Positions 16,304 through 24,520 of a stretch of DNA of 47,614 nt are shown here, piece by piece (the stretch's first letter is position 1; each line of letters opens with the position of its first letter). This DNA is from Myxococcales bacterium (GTDB lineage: Bacteria > Myxococcota_A > Polyangia > Polyangiales > Polyangiaceae). The stretch is from assembly GCA_009692485.1 (NCBI GenBank), contig SHZB01000005.1:1-47614 (forward strand). The letters run 5' to 3'. The notes under the pieces were generated by a model. The model did not search any database, had not been told where the DNA came from, and was given only the letters and a program-made list of their open reading frames with translations. The translations under genes and the position numbers were made by a program.

Positions 16304-19006
16304 CTATTGCCCCGTGAACATCACGACCGGTAGCAGGTCGCCCAGCTCGCCGGGCCCGTCGCCGCGGCGGGACGTATCGCCAAGCCCGAGCTGACCCGTC
16401 ACGTTGTCGCCCCAGCACTTGACCGTATCGTCCGTGAGGAGCGTGCACGTGTGGATGGAGCCCGTGGTGATGGCCTTCACGGCCTTGCCGGCGCCGAGCG
16501 ACACGGTTTGCAAAGCGTCGCCCATCTCGTTCGGATCGTCGCCGCGATTGATCACGTTGCCGAGCCCGAGTTGCCCATTGGCGTTGTTGCCCCAGCACTT
16601 CACGGAGCCCGAACTCAAGAGCGCGCAGGTGAAAAACTGCCCGATTCCAACTGCGGTCGCGGTCACGCCAGTGCCGAGCGAAATCGCGGGTAGCTTGTCA
16701 CCCATCTCGTCCGGATCATCTCCGCGCTGGGCCACGTCGCCGAGCCCGAGCTGGCCATGAAAGTTATAGCCCCAGCACTTCACCGAGCCATTGCCGAGGA
16801 CGGCGCAGGTGTTGTAGTGGCCGGCGGTGAACGTCGTCGCGGTCACGCCAGAGCCGAGCGAAATCGCGGGTAGCATGTCACCCATCTCGCCCGGCGCGTC
16901 GCCGCGCGCATTGATGTCGGCGAGCCCGAGCTGTCCGTTCTGGTTGTTGCCCCAACACTTCACCGTGTCGTCCGCCAACTTCGCGCAGCTGTGCCAGGTG
17001 CCGACCGCGATGGCCTTCGCGGTCATGCCCGTGCCGAGCGATACCGGCATGAGCGAGTCGCCCATCTCGCCCGGTCCGTCGCCGCGTGCCGCCGTGTCGC
17101 CGAGTCCAAGCTGGCCTAAATTGTTGAAGCCCCAGCACTTCACCGAGCCCGAGGTCAAGAGCACGCAAGTGTGGGCATACCCGGCGGCGATGGCTTTAGC
17201 GGTCTCGCCGCCCCCGAGCGGGACCGCCAAGAGCGCGTCGCCCATCGTCGCCGGTTGGTCGCCACGCTGGAACTGATCGCCGACGCCGAGCTGGCCGACG
17301 AAGTTGTTGCCCCAGCACTTCACCGAGCCGTCGTTGAGGAGCGCGCAGCTATGAAAGTCGCCAGCGGCGATCGACTTCACCGTCTTGCCGGTGCCGAGCG
17401 AGAGCGCCGGCAGCAGATCGCCCATCTCGTTGGGGCCGTCGCCGCGGCTGAAATTGTCGCCGAGCCCGAGCTGACCGTACAGGTTGTAGCCCCAGCATTT
17501 TGCTGAGCCGTCGCTCAAGCGTGCGCAGCCATGCTCAAGCGTCGTGGAAATCTGTACCGCATGCGGCCCCAGAGGCTTGCAAGTCCCGAGCACGCACGCC
17601 TGGTTGCCGCCGCAGAGCTTGCCGCACGCGCCGCAGTTGGCCGGATCGAGCTGCGTGTTGGCGCAGGCACCGCCGCATTTGGTGGTGCCGCCCGTGCACG
17701 TGAGGCTGCAAGCTCCGGCCGAGCAAACCTCACCCGCCATGCACTGTTTATTGCAGCCGTTGCAATGATTGGCATCGAGCTTGGTGTCGACGCATTTGCC
17801 GCCGCAGTTGGTCGTGCCGCCGACGCAGGTGAGCGCGCACAGTCCCTTCGAGCAGACCTCATTGGGGAGGCAGGCGATTTCGCACTTGCCGCAGTAGCCG
17901 GGATCGAGCTGGGTATCGACGCATTTTCCGCCGCACTTGGTCGTCCCGCCCACGCAGCTGAGCGCGCACAGTCCCTTCGAGCAGACCTCGTTGGGGAGGC
18001 AGATCTTTCCGCAGAGGCCGCAGTTCGCGATGTCGAGCTTGGTGTCGACGCACATGTCGATGTTGTTCGCGTCCTGGCATTTCTTCGTGCCACCCATGCA
18101 ATCCGTCACGCAGTCACCGGACTGGCAGACATTGCCAACGGGGCACGCCGTCGTGCAATCGCCGCAATGTTGCGGATGGACCTCCGTGTTGACGCAGACG
18201 TCGATCTTGTTCGCGTCCTGGCATTTGGTCGCGCCGCCCGCGCAGTCTGTGAGGCACGCACCGCCCTGACAAACCTGGCCGACGGGGCACGCCTTTCCGC
18301 ACCCGCCGCAGTGTTGGGTCGTGGACATCGTGTCGACGCAAATGTCCGTGTCCGCACCGTCCGCACCGCCCGCACCGTTGCCGCCGCCACTGCCCCCAGC
18401 GCCGCTGCCGCTGCCGGCTTTGCAGAGGGTCGTCCCGCCGACGCAGACCGTCGCGCACGTGGCCGCCACGCAAGCCTTGCCGGGTGGACAGGCCGCGTCG
18501 CACGCGCCGCAATGCGCCGAGTCTTTCGCGACGTTGACGCAGATTGCGCCGTCAGCGCCGGCACACTCGGTCGTGCCGCCGTTGCAGTCATCGGCGCAGC
18601 TTCCGTTGCTGCAGACCTGATCCGCGCTGCACGCGACACCGCACGCGCCGCAGTGATCGGCATCCACGTTGGTGTCGATGCACACGGACACGGGCGGGTC
18701 GTTCGGCGACGACTTGGGTGGGACTTCGCAACGCGTCGTGCCGCCCGTGCACACGAGCCCGCAGCTGCGCTCCGAGCAGACCTCGCCGCTAGCGCAGGCC
18801 GTGTCGCATTCACCGCAGTGAACCGGATCGAAGCGCGCATCGACGCAGCTCGTGCCGCACAGGACGAGGACGCCCGGACACGCTGGCGAGGCGCCGCCCG
18901 CGCCGCCAACCACCGGGTCCGGCGCCGTGCCGCACGCGACACCTAGCCATGTCGCCACGAAGAACGAGCCAAGCGCGCACACACCCCGAACGAAGTTATT
19001 GGACAT
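16304..19006 (-). CDS. Lipoprotein with Cys-rich repeats and RCC1 beta-propeller repeats
   Basis: Lipobox TWLGVACGTAP; many CxGGTTKC...CVDTxxDxxHCGxCxxxC repeats; about seven repeats of the type ...HSCALLNDGSVKCWGNNFVGQLGVGD. Confidence 0.88.
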   Translation of the reverse strand: MSNNFVRGVCALGSFFVATWLGVACGTAPDPVVGGAGGASPACPGVLVLCGTSCVDARFDPVHCGECDTACASGEVCSERSCGLVCTGGTTRCEVPPKSSPNDPPVSVCIDTNVDADHCGACGVACSADQVCSNGSCADDCNGGTTECAGADGAICVNVAKDSAHCGACDAACPPGKACVAATCATVCVGGTTLCKAGSGSGAGGSGGGNGAGGADGADTDICVDTMSTTQHCGGCGKACPVGQVCQGGACLTDCAGGATKCQDANKIDVCVNTEVHPQHCGDCTTACPVGNVCQSGDCVTDCMGGTKKCQDANNIDMCVDTKLDIANCGLCGKICLPNEVCSKGLCALSCVGGTTKCGGKCVDTQLDPGYCGKCEIACLPNEVCSKGLCALTCVGGTTNCGGKCVDTKLDANHCNGCNKQCMAGEVCSAGACSLTCTGGTTKCGGACANTQLDPANCGACGKLCGGNQACVLGTCKPLGPHAVQISTTLEHGCARLSDGSAKCWGYNLYGQLGLGDNFSRGDGPNEMGDLLPALSLGTGKTVKSIAAGDFHSCALLNDGSVKCWGNNFVGQLGVGDQFQRGDQPATMGDALLAVPLGGGETAKAIAAGYAHTCVLLTSGSVKCWGFNNLGQLGLGDTAARGDGPGEMGDSLMPVSLGTGMTAKAIAVGTWHSCAKLADDTVKCWGNNQNGQLGLADINARGDAPGEMGDMLPAISLGSGVTATTFTAGHYNTCAVLGNGSVKCWGYNFHGQLGLGDVAQRGDDPDEMGDKLPAISLGTGVTATAVGIGQFFTCALLSSGSVKCWGNNANGQLGLGNVINRGDDPNEMGDALQTVSLGAGKAVKAITTGSIHTCTLLTDDTVKCWGDNVTGQLGLGDTSRRGDGPGELGDLLPVVMFTGQ

Positions 19007-19060
19007 CGAACATTTCCTAGCTCGCTAAGGATATTCCACAGGCTTGATGATCGGCGAGGC

Positions 19061-19092
19061 CAAAGGCTGAGCGTGGCAAAGGCTGAGCGTGG
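19061..19092. repeat. 16-bp direct repeat x2 downstream of the GPx gene
   Basis: caaaggctgagcgtgg caaaggctgagcgtgg caaaggc. Confidence 0.75.
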
Positions 19093-19140
19093 CAAAGGCA
19101 ACAGACGCCGAATCCGCCCGCGATCCGCGCAAATTCCGGC

Positions 19141-19980
19141 TCATTTCGCAAGCTCGGCCTTGATGGCGATGACCACGGGGCTGGTCTCGAAGCTGTCCGC
19201 CGCGTTGTTGGGATCGTCGCCCGGCCAGGTCGCGCTTGGCCAGTGTGCGACGAGCTTGCCGTCGCGGCCGATGAGGTACTTGTCGAAGTTCCACTTCGGC
19301 TCGGGCGCTGTCGCGGGGCCGGGATTCGGCTGCGCGGCGAGCCATTGAAATACCGGGCGCGCCACGAGCGGTCCGGCCCCGTCGGGATCGATCACGTGTC
19401 CGAGATCGAACTCGTCGAAGGTGATCTTGTACTTCGAGCTACAGGCGTCGATCTGCTCGCCCGAGCCACCCTGATTGCCAAAGTCGTTGCTGAAGAATCC
19501 GAGGACGTGCAATCCCTCGGCTGCGAACGTTGCCTCCAGGACCTGGAGGGCCGCCATTTGCGGCGTGTGGCCTCACAAGGCCGCGGTGTTCACCACCATC
19601 ATCACCGCGCCCCGGTAGCTGCACATGCTGATGGGCTCGAGCGCGGCGAGTGGCACGTCCAAGAGCGCATAGATGCTGCCCCGCTCGGCGGGAGGGTTGC
19701 AGTCCGCGCGCCCACCGCCCGCGCCGCCCGTGCCGCCAACGCCGGTCGCGACGCTGCTCGCGGTGGTCGACACCGGGCCTTGCGTCGCGCTCATGCTCGC
19801 GGTGCTGCTCTTCGTCGTGCCGGTGCCGCTCGCGGTCGCGCCACCCGCACCGGCGGAACTCCCCGTCGCTGGCGCGCTGTTGCATCCAAGCGTCGCGCCC
19901 AGGCCACCGAGCGTCGCGCCCAGGCAACCGAGCGTCGTGCCTACCAGCGCCAAGCCGCATCGAACTTCCATCGTCGCCAT
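19141..19980 (-). CDS. Glutathione-peroxidase-like secreted lipoprotein, putative selenoprotein (UGA 19575..19573 read as Sec)
   Basis: ORFs 19573..19980 and 19141..19557 are in one frame joined by a single TGA: MCSYRGAVMMVVNTAAL-U-GHTPQMAALQVLEATFAAEGLHVLGFFSNDFGNQGG...PKWNFDKYLIGRDGKLVAHWPS; UGA sits at the GPx catalytic position (NxASxUGxT). Confidence 0.82.
19533..19549 (-). promoter_or_regulatory. Candidate bacterial SECIS hairpin downstream of the UGA
   Basis: RNA sense CCUCCAG-GUC-CUGGAGG: perfect 7-bp stem, 3-nt loop beginning with G, loop starting 31 nt after UGA. Confidence 0.6.
19889..19951 (-). repeat. 21-bp repeats encoding the GPx signal peptide
   Basis: agcgtcgcgcccaggccaccg / agcgtcgcgcccaggcaaccg / agcgtcgtgcctaccagcgcc; translates to (G)TTLGCL-GATLGGL-GATLGC. 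Confidence 0.8.
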
Positions 19981-20175
19981 CGTGTCTCTCCGATCTGTGA
20001 GGCCACGGACGGCCTCCGATGTGGGACGCCGAACCCAGCCCCCGGCGCGTGCGAAGAACGATAACTCAACGGCTGCGTCTTCGGTTGAAGTGCGTGCTGT
20101 TGCCTACGCGGCAAGCCGTCGGCGTCGCTTGACCGGCGAGCCGTCGCCGTCGCAGTACTGCTTGGCGAGCGTGCC

Positions 20176-22041
20176 TCAATCTGCGTGCGCAATCAGCTTG
20201 CGAAGGCCGAAGCGGGCGATGAGCTCGGGGGGTGCCGTGCCATCTTGGTCGAGGCCGCGGGTCTCGTAATACCGCGTGATTTGCTGCTCAAATCGCGATC
20301 GATCGAGGATGGCGCCGTTGGCGACGCCGCTCGTGAGCGCCTCAGCGAAGAAGCGCTCGGGCAAGGTGTCTTCGGCGCGGGTCCAGCCTTCGCGCTCGTT
20401 GAAGAGGCGCTTGAGCAGCACGATGCGCGCGGCGCTTTCGCGGAGGCTCGCGGCCGAGAACCGGAGCCCCGTGGTCGCGGTCAACATGTGTGCCGCCTCG
20501 CCGAAGAGATCCGGCATCGCGCCGCGGAGAAACTTGCAAAGGATGAGCGAGTCGAGGAGCGCCGCTCGGTCCTCGGTCCCGACCGCAAGCTCGGCCGCCT
20601 CGAGCGCTGGCGCAAATCTGTCGACCCGCGCGGAAAAATCGAGCTCGTAGGCCCCGCTCTTGTTGTGGTCGGCGCCGCGCGAACCGACGGCGAAACCGAG
20701 CGCCATGGTCTGCAGCGACCGCGGCTCGTAGCCCGGAAGCTCGAGGCCCTTCACGTGCGCCGCGAACGACGGAGCCGGCGGACCAAGTCGCTCGGCGGCG
20801 ATGCGCGTGCCCTCCGCGAGCAGCGCGTAGAGCGGCCCCGAGCGATGCGCGATCCCCTCGAGCGCGGCGAGCAGCGCAGCGCCGTCACCGAAGTGCAGCG
20901 TTGCTGCGTCCGCTTCGAAGGGCGTGCCACGGAAGAGGCCGCGGGCGTTGCACTCCATGGCGAAGGCGATCGTGCCGCCGGCCGAGACCGTGTCGAGCCC
21001 GAGCGCGTCGCAGCGACTCGCCGCCGCGATCACCACGTCCGGATCCGCGATCCCGCACAGCGGCCCGAGCGCGAACAAACTCTCATACTCGAGCTTGACC
21101 GGGGCAGTCGCGGCGCTCGGCGAGGTCGCGAAGTAGTGCTCGCAGCCGATCGTGCAGCTCCGGCATGAGCCGCGGCCCTGGGCGCGCGTGAGCTGCAGCG
21201 TCTCGCCCGTGAGACTCTCCGCGTGCTCGAAGGTGCTCTCCGAAAAATTGCGCGTCGGCAGCGCCGCGAGTCGGTTGAAGGTGGCGAGGTTGGCGACCGT
21301 CCCGAGCTCGCGGTATTTTGCCGTGGCGGGGCCGAGTGAGCTTGCCGCGAGCGCGTGCGCGAGACGTGCGACCTCGCTCGGGTCGTGGAGCAGGACGGGG
21401 CGCTTGCCGCGCACTCCGACGGCCTTGATGAGCTTGCTACCGAGGACGGCGCCGAGGCCACCGCGACCGGCGTGTCGCCCTTGATTGGCGACGCCCGCGT
21501 AGCGCACGAGCCGCTCTCCCGCCGTGCCGATCACCGCGAACGCGAAGCCCGAGTGTGCCGCGCACAGGGCAGCATCGACGGTCGCGACGGCATCGCCCGT
21601 GTCCCAAACTTGCGGCGCGGGGACGACCTGCGCGCCGGCCTCGTCGATGAGCACGATGCTCGGTACGCTCGCCTTGCCGACGAGCACGATCGCGTCGAAA
21701 CCCGCGCGTTTTCCGCGGATCGCGAAGTCGCTGGATGAGAGCGCGTCGTTGATTCTTTGCGTGAGCGGAGACTTTGCAACCACGCAGAACTTCGCCGAGG
21801 TCGTGAAGGGCGTGCCCACGAGCGGGCTGAACGCGAAGACGATCGCCGCTTCAGGAGCGAGCGGCTCGACGCGCGGCGGACTCTCGAGCATGAGGATCGC
21901 GGTGCCGAGTCCGACGCCGCCGATGAAGTGCACGAGCCACTCTTCGGAGATCGCGCGCACCTCGCTCGCGCCGCTGCCGACGTCGACGCGAAGGTAGCGC
22001 CCAAAGTAGCCGCCGAGGCTCGCGCCCGAGGTCGTGTGCAT
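20176..22041 (-). CDS. Aldehyde ferredoxin oxidoreductase family protein
   Basis: GGYFGRYLRVDVGSG, FIGGVGLGTAIL, VANQGRHAGRGGLGAVLGSKLIKAVGVRG, RGSCRSCTIGCEHYF, ELPGYEPRSLQTMALGFAVGSRGADHNKSGAY. Start ATG at 22041. Confidence 0.87.
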   Translation of the reverse strand: MHTTSGASLGGYFGRYLRVDVGSGASEVRAISEEWLVHFIGGVGLGTAILMLESPPRVEPLAPEAAIVFAFSPLVGTPFTTSAKFCVVAKSPLTQRINDALSSSDFAIRGKRAGFDAIVLVGKASVPSIVLIDEAGAQVVPAPQVWDTGDAVATVDAALCAAHSGFAFAVIGTAGERLVRYAGVANQGRHAGRGGLGAVLGSKLIKAVGVRGKRPVLLHDPSEVARLAHALAASSLGPATAKYRELGTVANLATFNRLAALPTRNFSESTFEHAESLTGETLQLTRAQGRGSCRSCTIGCEHYFATSPSAATAPVKLEYESLFALGPLCGIADPDVVIAAASRCDALGLDTVSAGGTIAFAMECNARGLFRGTPFEADAATLHFGDGAALLAALEGIAHRSGPLYALLAEGTRIAAERLGPPAPSFAAHVKGLELPGYEPRSLQTMALGFAVGSRGADHNKSGAYELDFSARVDRFAPALEAAELAVGTEDRAALLDSLILCKFLRGAMPDLFGEAAHMLTATTGLRFSAASLRESAARIVLLKRLFNEREGWTRAEDTLPERFFAEALTSGVANGAILDRSRFEQQITRYYETRGLDQDGTAPPELIARFGLRKLIAHAD

Positions 22042-22087
22042 CGCTGAGGTGTCCGAGGGTTGGAGTGTCCGATGAACGCGGACGCCG

Positions 22088-22348
22088 TCAGCCGCCGGCG
22101 TTTGCGGAGATGACGACGAGCGTGTCGCCATCGGCGAGCTGCAACTCGGCATCGGCGGTGAAGGTCTGGCCGTTGAGCGCCACCGCGAACGTGGCCGCGA
22201 GTCTACCGCCCTCGAGCACGGACGGGACGAGCGCCGGAAACCGCGCCGCGAGCTGAACGAACGCCTCTCCCAGCGTGGCCGCTTCGACCTCGATCTCGCT
22301 GGCTCCGGCACGCACGCGCGCGACGCCGAAGAGCTCCACCTTCACCAT
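22088..22348 (-). CDS. MoaD/ThiS-family sulfur-carrier protein
   Basis: About 86 aa beta-grasp-like protein MVKVELFGVARVRAG...LADGDTLVVISANAGG with terminal GG; immediately upstream of the AOR gene on the same strand. Confidence 0.78.
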   Translation of the reverse strand: MVKVELFGVARVRAGASEIEVEAATLGEAFVQLAARFPALVPSVLEGGRLAATFAVALNGQTFTADAELQLADGDTLVVISANAGG

Positions 22349-22461
22349 GGCCGACAGCATGCGCCCAGCCTCGGGCGGCTGCTACGGCGATCGCGAGGGC
22401 GCAGCACCGCAGCACCGCATGTTTGAACCGACTCGCGCGCTCGGTTAGATCTCGCTCGCGG

Positions 22462-23163
22462 ATGGCAATCACCCGGCTCAATCAGCGCATCGCGTTTCCA
22501 CCGGTCGAGCGCGCCGACCCAGACGGGCTGCTCGCGATCGGCGGGGATCTCGAGCCCGAGCGGCTGCTCTTGGCCTATCGCAGCGGCATTTTTCCGTGGC
22601 CGGTCGAGGAGGGATTTCCGCTCTTGTGGCACAGCCCCGATCCGCGCTTCGTGCTCGCGACCCACGCGCTCCACGTCCCCAAGAGCTTGCGGCGCGTCGT
22701 GAACCAGCGCGCCTTCACGGTCACGCTCGATACCGCGTTTGAGCGCGTCATCGAAGAGTGTGCGCTCGCCCCGCGCCCCGGCCAGCGCGGCACCTGGATC
22801 ACGAACGCGATGTGCGAGGCCTATGCGCGCATGTTCGCGCTCGGCTTCGCGCACTCGGTTGAGGTGTGGCACGGCGCAGAGCTCGTCGGCGGGCTCTACG
22901 GCTTGTCGCTCGGCGGCGCGTATTTCGGCGAGTCGATGTTCGCGCACCGGCCCGACGCCTCGAAGGTTGGCTTCGTGACCCTCGTGCAGCAGCTCGCGCG
23001 CTGGGGTGTCGAGCTCGTCGATGCCCAGGTTCATACGGCGCATCTGGAGCGATTCGGCGCGGAGTTTTGGCCGCGAGAGCGCTATCTGCGTGAGCTTGCG
23101 CGCGCGCTCGTGAAGCCGACCGTGCCGGGGCCATGGCGTTTCGACTCGGACCTGCCGACGTGA
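22462..23163 (+). CDS. aat: Leucyl/phenylalanyl-tRNA--protein transferase
   Basis: FPPVERADPDGLLAIGGDLEPERLLLAYRSGIFPWP, LLWHSPDPRFVL, GLYGLSLGGAYFGESMFAHRPDASKVGFVTLVQQL. Confidence 0.95.
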   Translation: MAITRLNQRIAFPPVERADPDGLLAIGGDLEPERLLLAYRSGIFPWPVEEGFPLLWHSPDPRFVLATHALHVPKSLRRVVNQRAFTVTLDTAFERVIEECALAPRPGQRGTWITNAMCEAYARMFALGFAHSVEVWHGAELVGGLYGLSLGGAYFGESMFAHRPDASKVGFVTLVQQLARWGVELVDAQVHTAHLERFGAEFWPRERYLRELARALVKPTVPGPWRFDSDLPT

Positions 23164-23176
23164 TAGGGAGCCGCCG

Positions 23177-24328
23177 ATGCACTCTCGCAGGAGCCACGGC
23201 TCATTCGGCTCGCACGGCTCGCTCGGCTCATTCGGCTCGCGCGGCTCGCTCGGCTCATTCGGCTCGCGCGGCTCGCGTTGTTCATGGGGCGCGATCGCCG
23301 CATTCGGCGCAATTTCCGGCCTTTCGACGCTTCGGTGCAGCGAGGACAACCAGGCGGACGGCAGCGCGGCCGCGGGCTCCAGCGGCGGCACCGGTGGCGC
23401 GCATCACGCCGAGGTCGCGAGCACGGGCAGCGGCTCGGGCGCTGCCAACGGCACGAACTCAGGCGCGGCGACGGTGAGCTCGAGCAGTACGAGCACGGGC
23501 GCAGCGAGCGGCTCGGGCGGAGGCGACCCATGCAGCGCATGCGCGATGCCGGTGTCGAAGGGGACCATCGCCGCCTCCGCGATCACGGAGGTGTCCGGCC
23601 TGGTGGCGAGCGCACTCCACGACGACAGGTACTACGTGCACAACGACTCGGGCGACACCGCGCGCTTCTTCGCCGTGGGACTCGACGGCTCGGATCACGG
23701 CTCGTACGTCGTCGGTGGCGCGACCGCGATCGACTGGGAGGCGATGGCGGCGGGGCCGTGTGACAAGGGCCGCTGCCTCTACTTCGGCGACGTGGGCGAC
23801 AACCTCGAGGCGCGCTCGAGCTACACCATCTACCGCGTGCCCGAGCCCGCCCGCCTCACGCCGGGTGAGCATCAGGTCACGGGCGAGGCGCTCGAGTTCG
23901 TGTATCCGGACGGCAGCCACAACTGCGAGACGCTGCTCGCGCATCCCAAATCCGGTGAGCTGTGGCTCGTCACCAAAGTGAGCTTTGGCAGCGCCACCGT
24001 GTATCGCGTGCCGGCATCGGCCGGGCCCGGTAAAAGCGTGGTTCTCGACAAACTCGGCACCGTGAAGCCGCCCTCTGGGTTGCCGCAATTCACCGCCGGC
24101 GACGTGCACCCAAGCGGCACGGGGATCCTGATGCGGACGTACTCGAGTCTCTTCTACTATCCGCTCGCGTCGAACGACGTCGCCGCGGCGCTCGCCCTGC
24201 CGCCATGCAGCGTGCCCGTGGCCGCAGAGAAGCAGGGTGAGGCCGTCAGTTGGAGCCGCACCGGAGACGGCTACGTCACCGTCTCGGAAGGCTCGAAGAG
24301 CGCGGTCAATTCGGTGAGCTGCCCGTAG
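23177..24328 (+). CDS. Secreted/lipoprotein of unknown function, beta-propeller-like
   Basis: N-terminal GSFGSRGSL repeats, hydrophobic segment GAIAAFGAISGLSTLRC, Gly/Ser linker, then ITEVSGLVAS...YYVHNDSGD...IDWEAMAAG...YFGDVGDN. Confidence 0.65.
   Translation: MHSRRSHGSFGSHGSLGSFGSRGSLGSFGSRGSRCSWGAIAAFGAISGLSTLRCSEDNQADGSAAAGSSGGTGGAHHAEVASTGSGSGAANGTNSGAATVSSSSTSTGAASGSGGGDPCSACAMPVSKGTIAASAITEVSGLVASALHDDRYYVHNDSGDTARFFAVGLDGSDHGSYVVGGATAIDWEAMAAGPCDKGRCLYFGDVGDNLEARSSYTIYRVPEPARLTPGEHQVTGEALEFVYPDGSHNCETLLAHPKSGELWLVTKVSFGSATVYRVPASAGPGKSVVLDKLGTVKPPSGLPQFTAGDVHPSGTGILMRTYSSLFYYPLASNDVAAALALPPCSVPVAAEKQGEAVSWSRTGDGYVTVSEGSKSAVNSVSCP
23197..23277 (+). repeat. Nested 9-bp/27-bp tandem repeat at 5' end of CDS
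   Basis: Three copies of cggctcattcggctcgcrcggctcgct, itself three cggctcNNN nonamers. Confidence 0.9.
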
Positions 24329-24392
24329 TCGTGCTGCGCGGACACACGCATCGACACGCTCAGCGACGTGCGTGGATGTGTCCTCGGCGCGG

Positions 24393-24488
24393 CTGAGCCG
24401 TTGAGCCGTTGAGCCGTTGAGCCGTTGAGCCGTTGAGCCGCTGAGCCGTTGAGCCGTTGAGCCGCTGAGCCGTTGAGCCGTTGAGCCA
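24393..24488. repeat. 8-bp tandem repeat array, 12 copies (ytgagccg)
   Basis: ctgagccg ttgagccg x5 ctgagccg ttgagccg x2 ctgagccg ttgagccg ttgagcca; intergenic. Confidence 0.95.
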
Positions 24489-24520
24489 TTACACAGCTGC
24501 GCGGAACGAGAGCACGATCG

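Noticed and set aside
19573-19575. GPx split interpreted as pseudogene or sequencing error
   Set aside because: The only interruption is a TGA at precisely the Sec/Cys catalytic codon; frame and downstream GPx motifs are intact and a SECIS-like hairpin follows. Still needs genome-level confirmation of Sec machinery.
24393-24488. Possible CRISPR array
   Set aside because: Direct octamer repeats without unique spacers; the same holds for the 14-, 17-, 18-, 30-, 33- and 37-bp arrays. No cas genes in the window.
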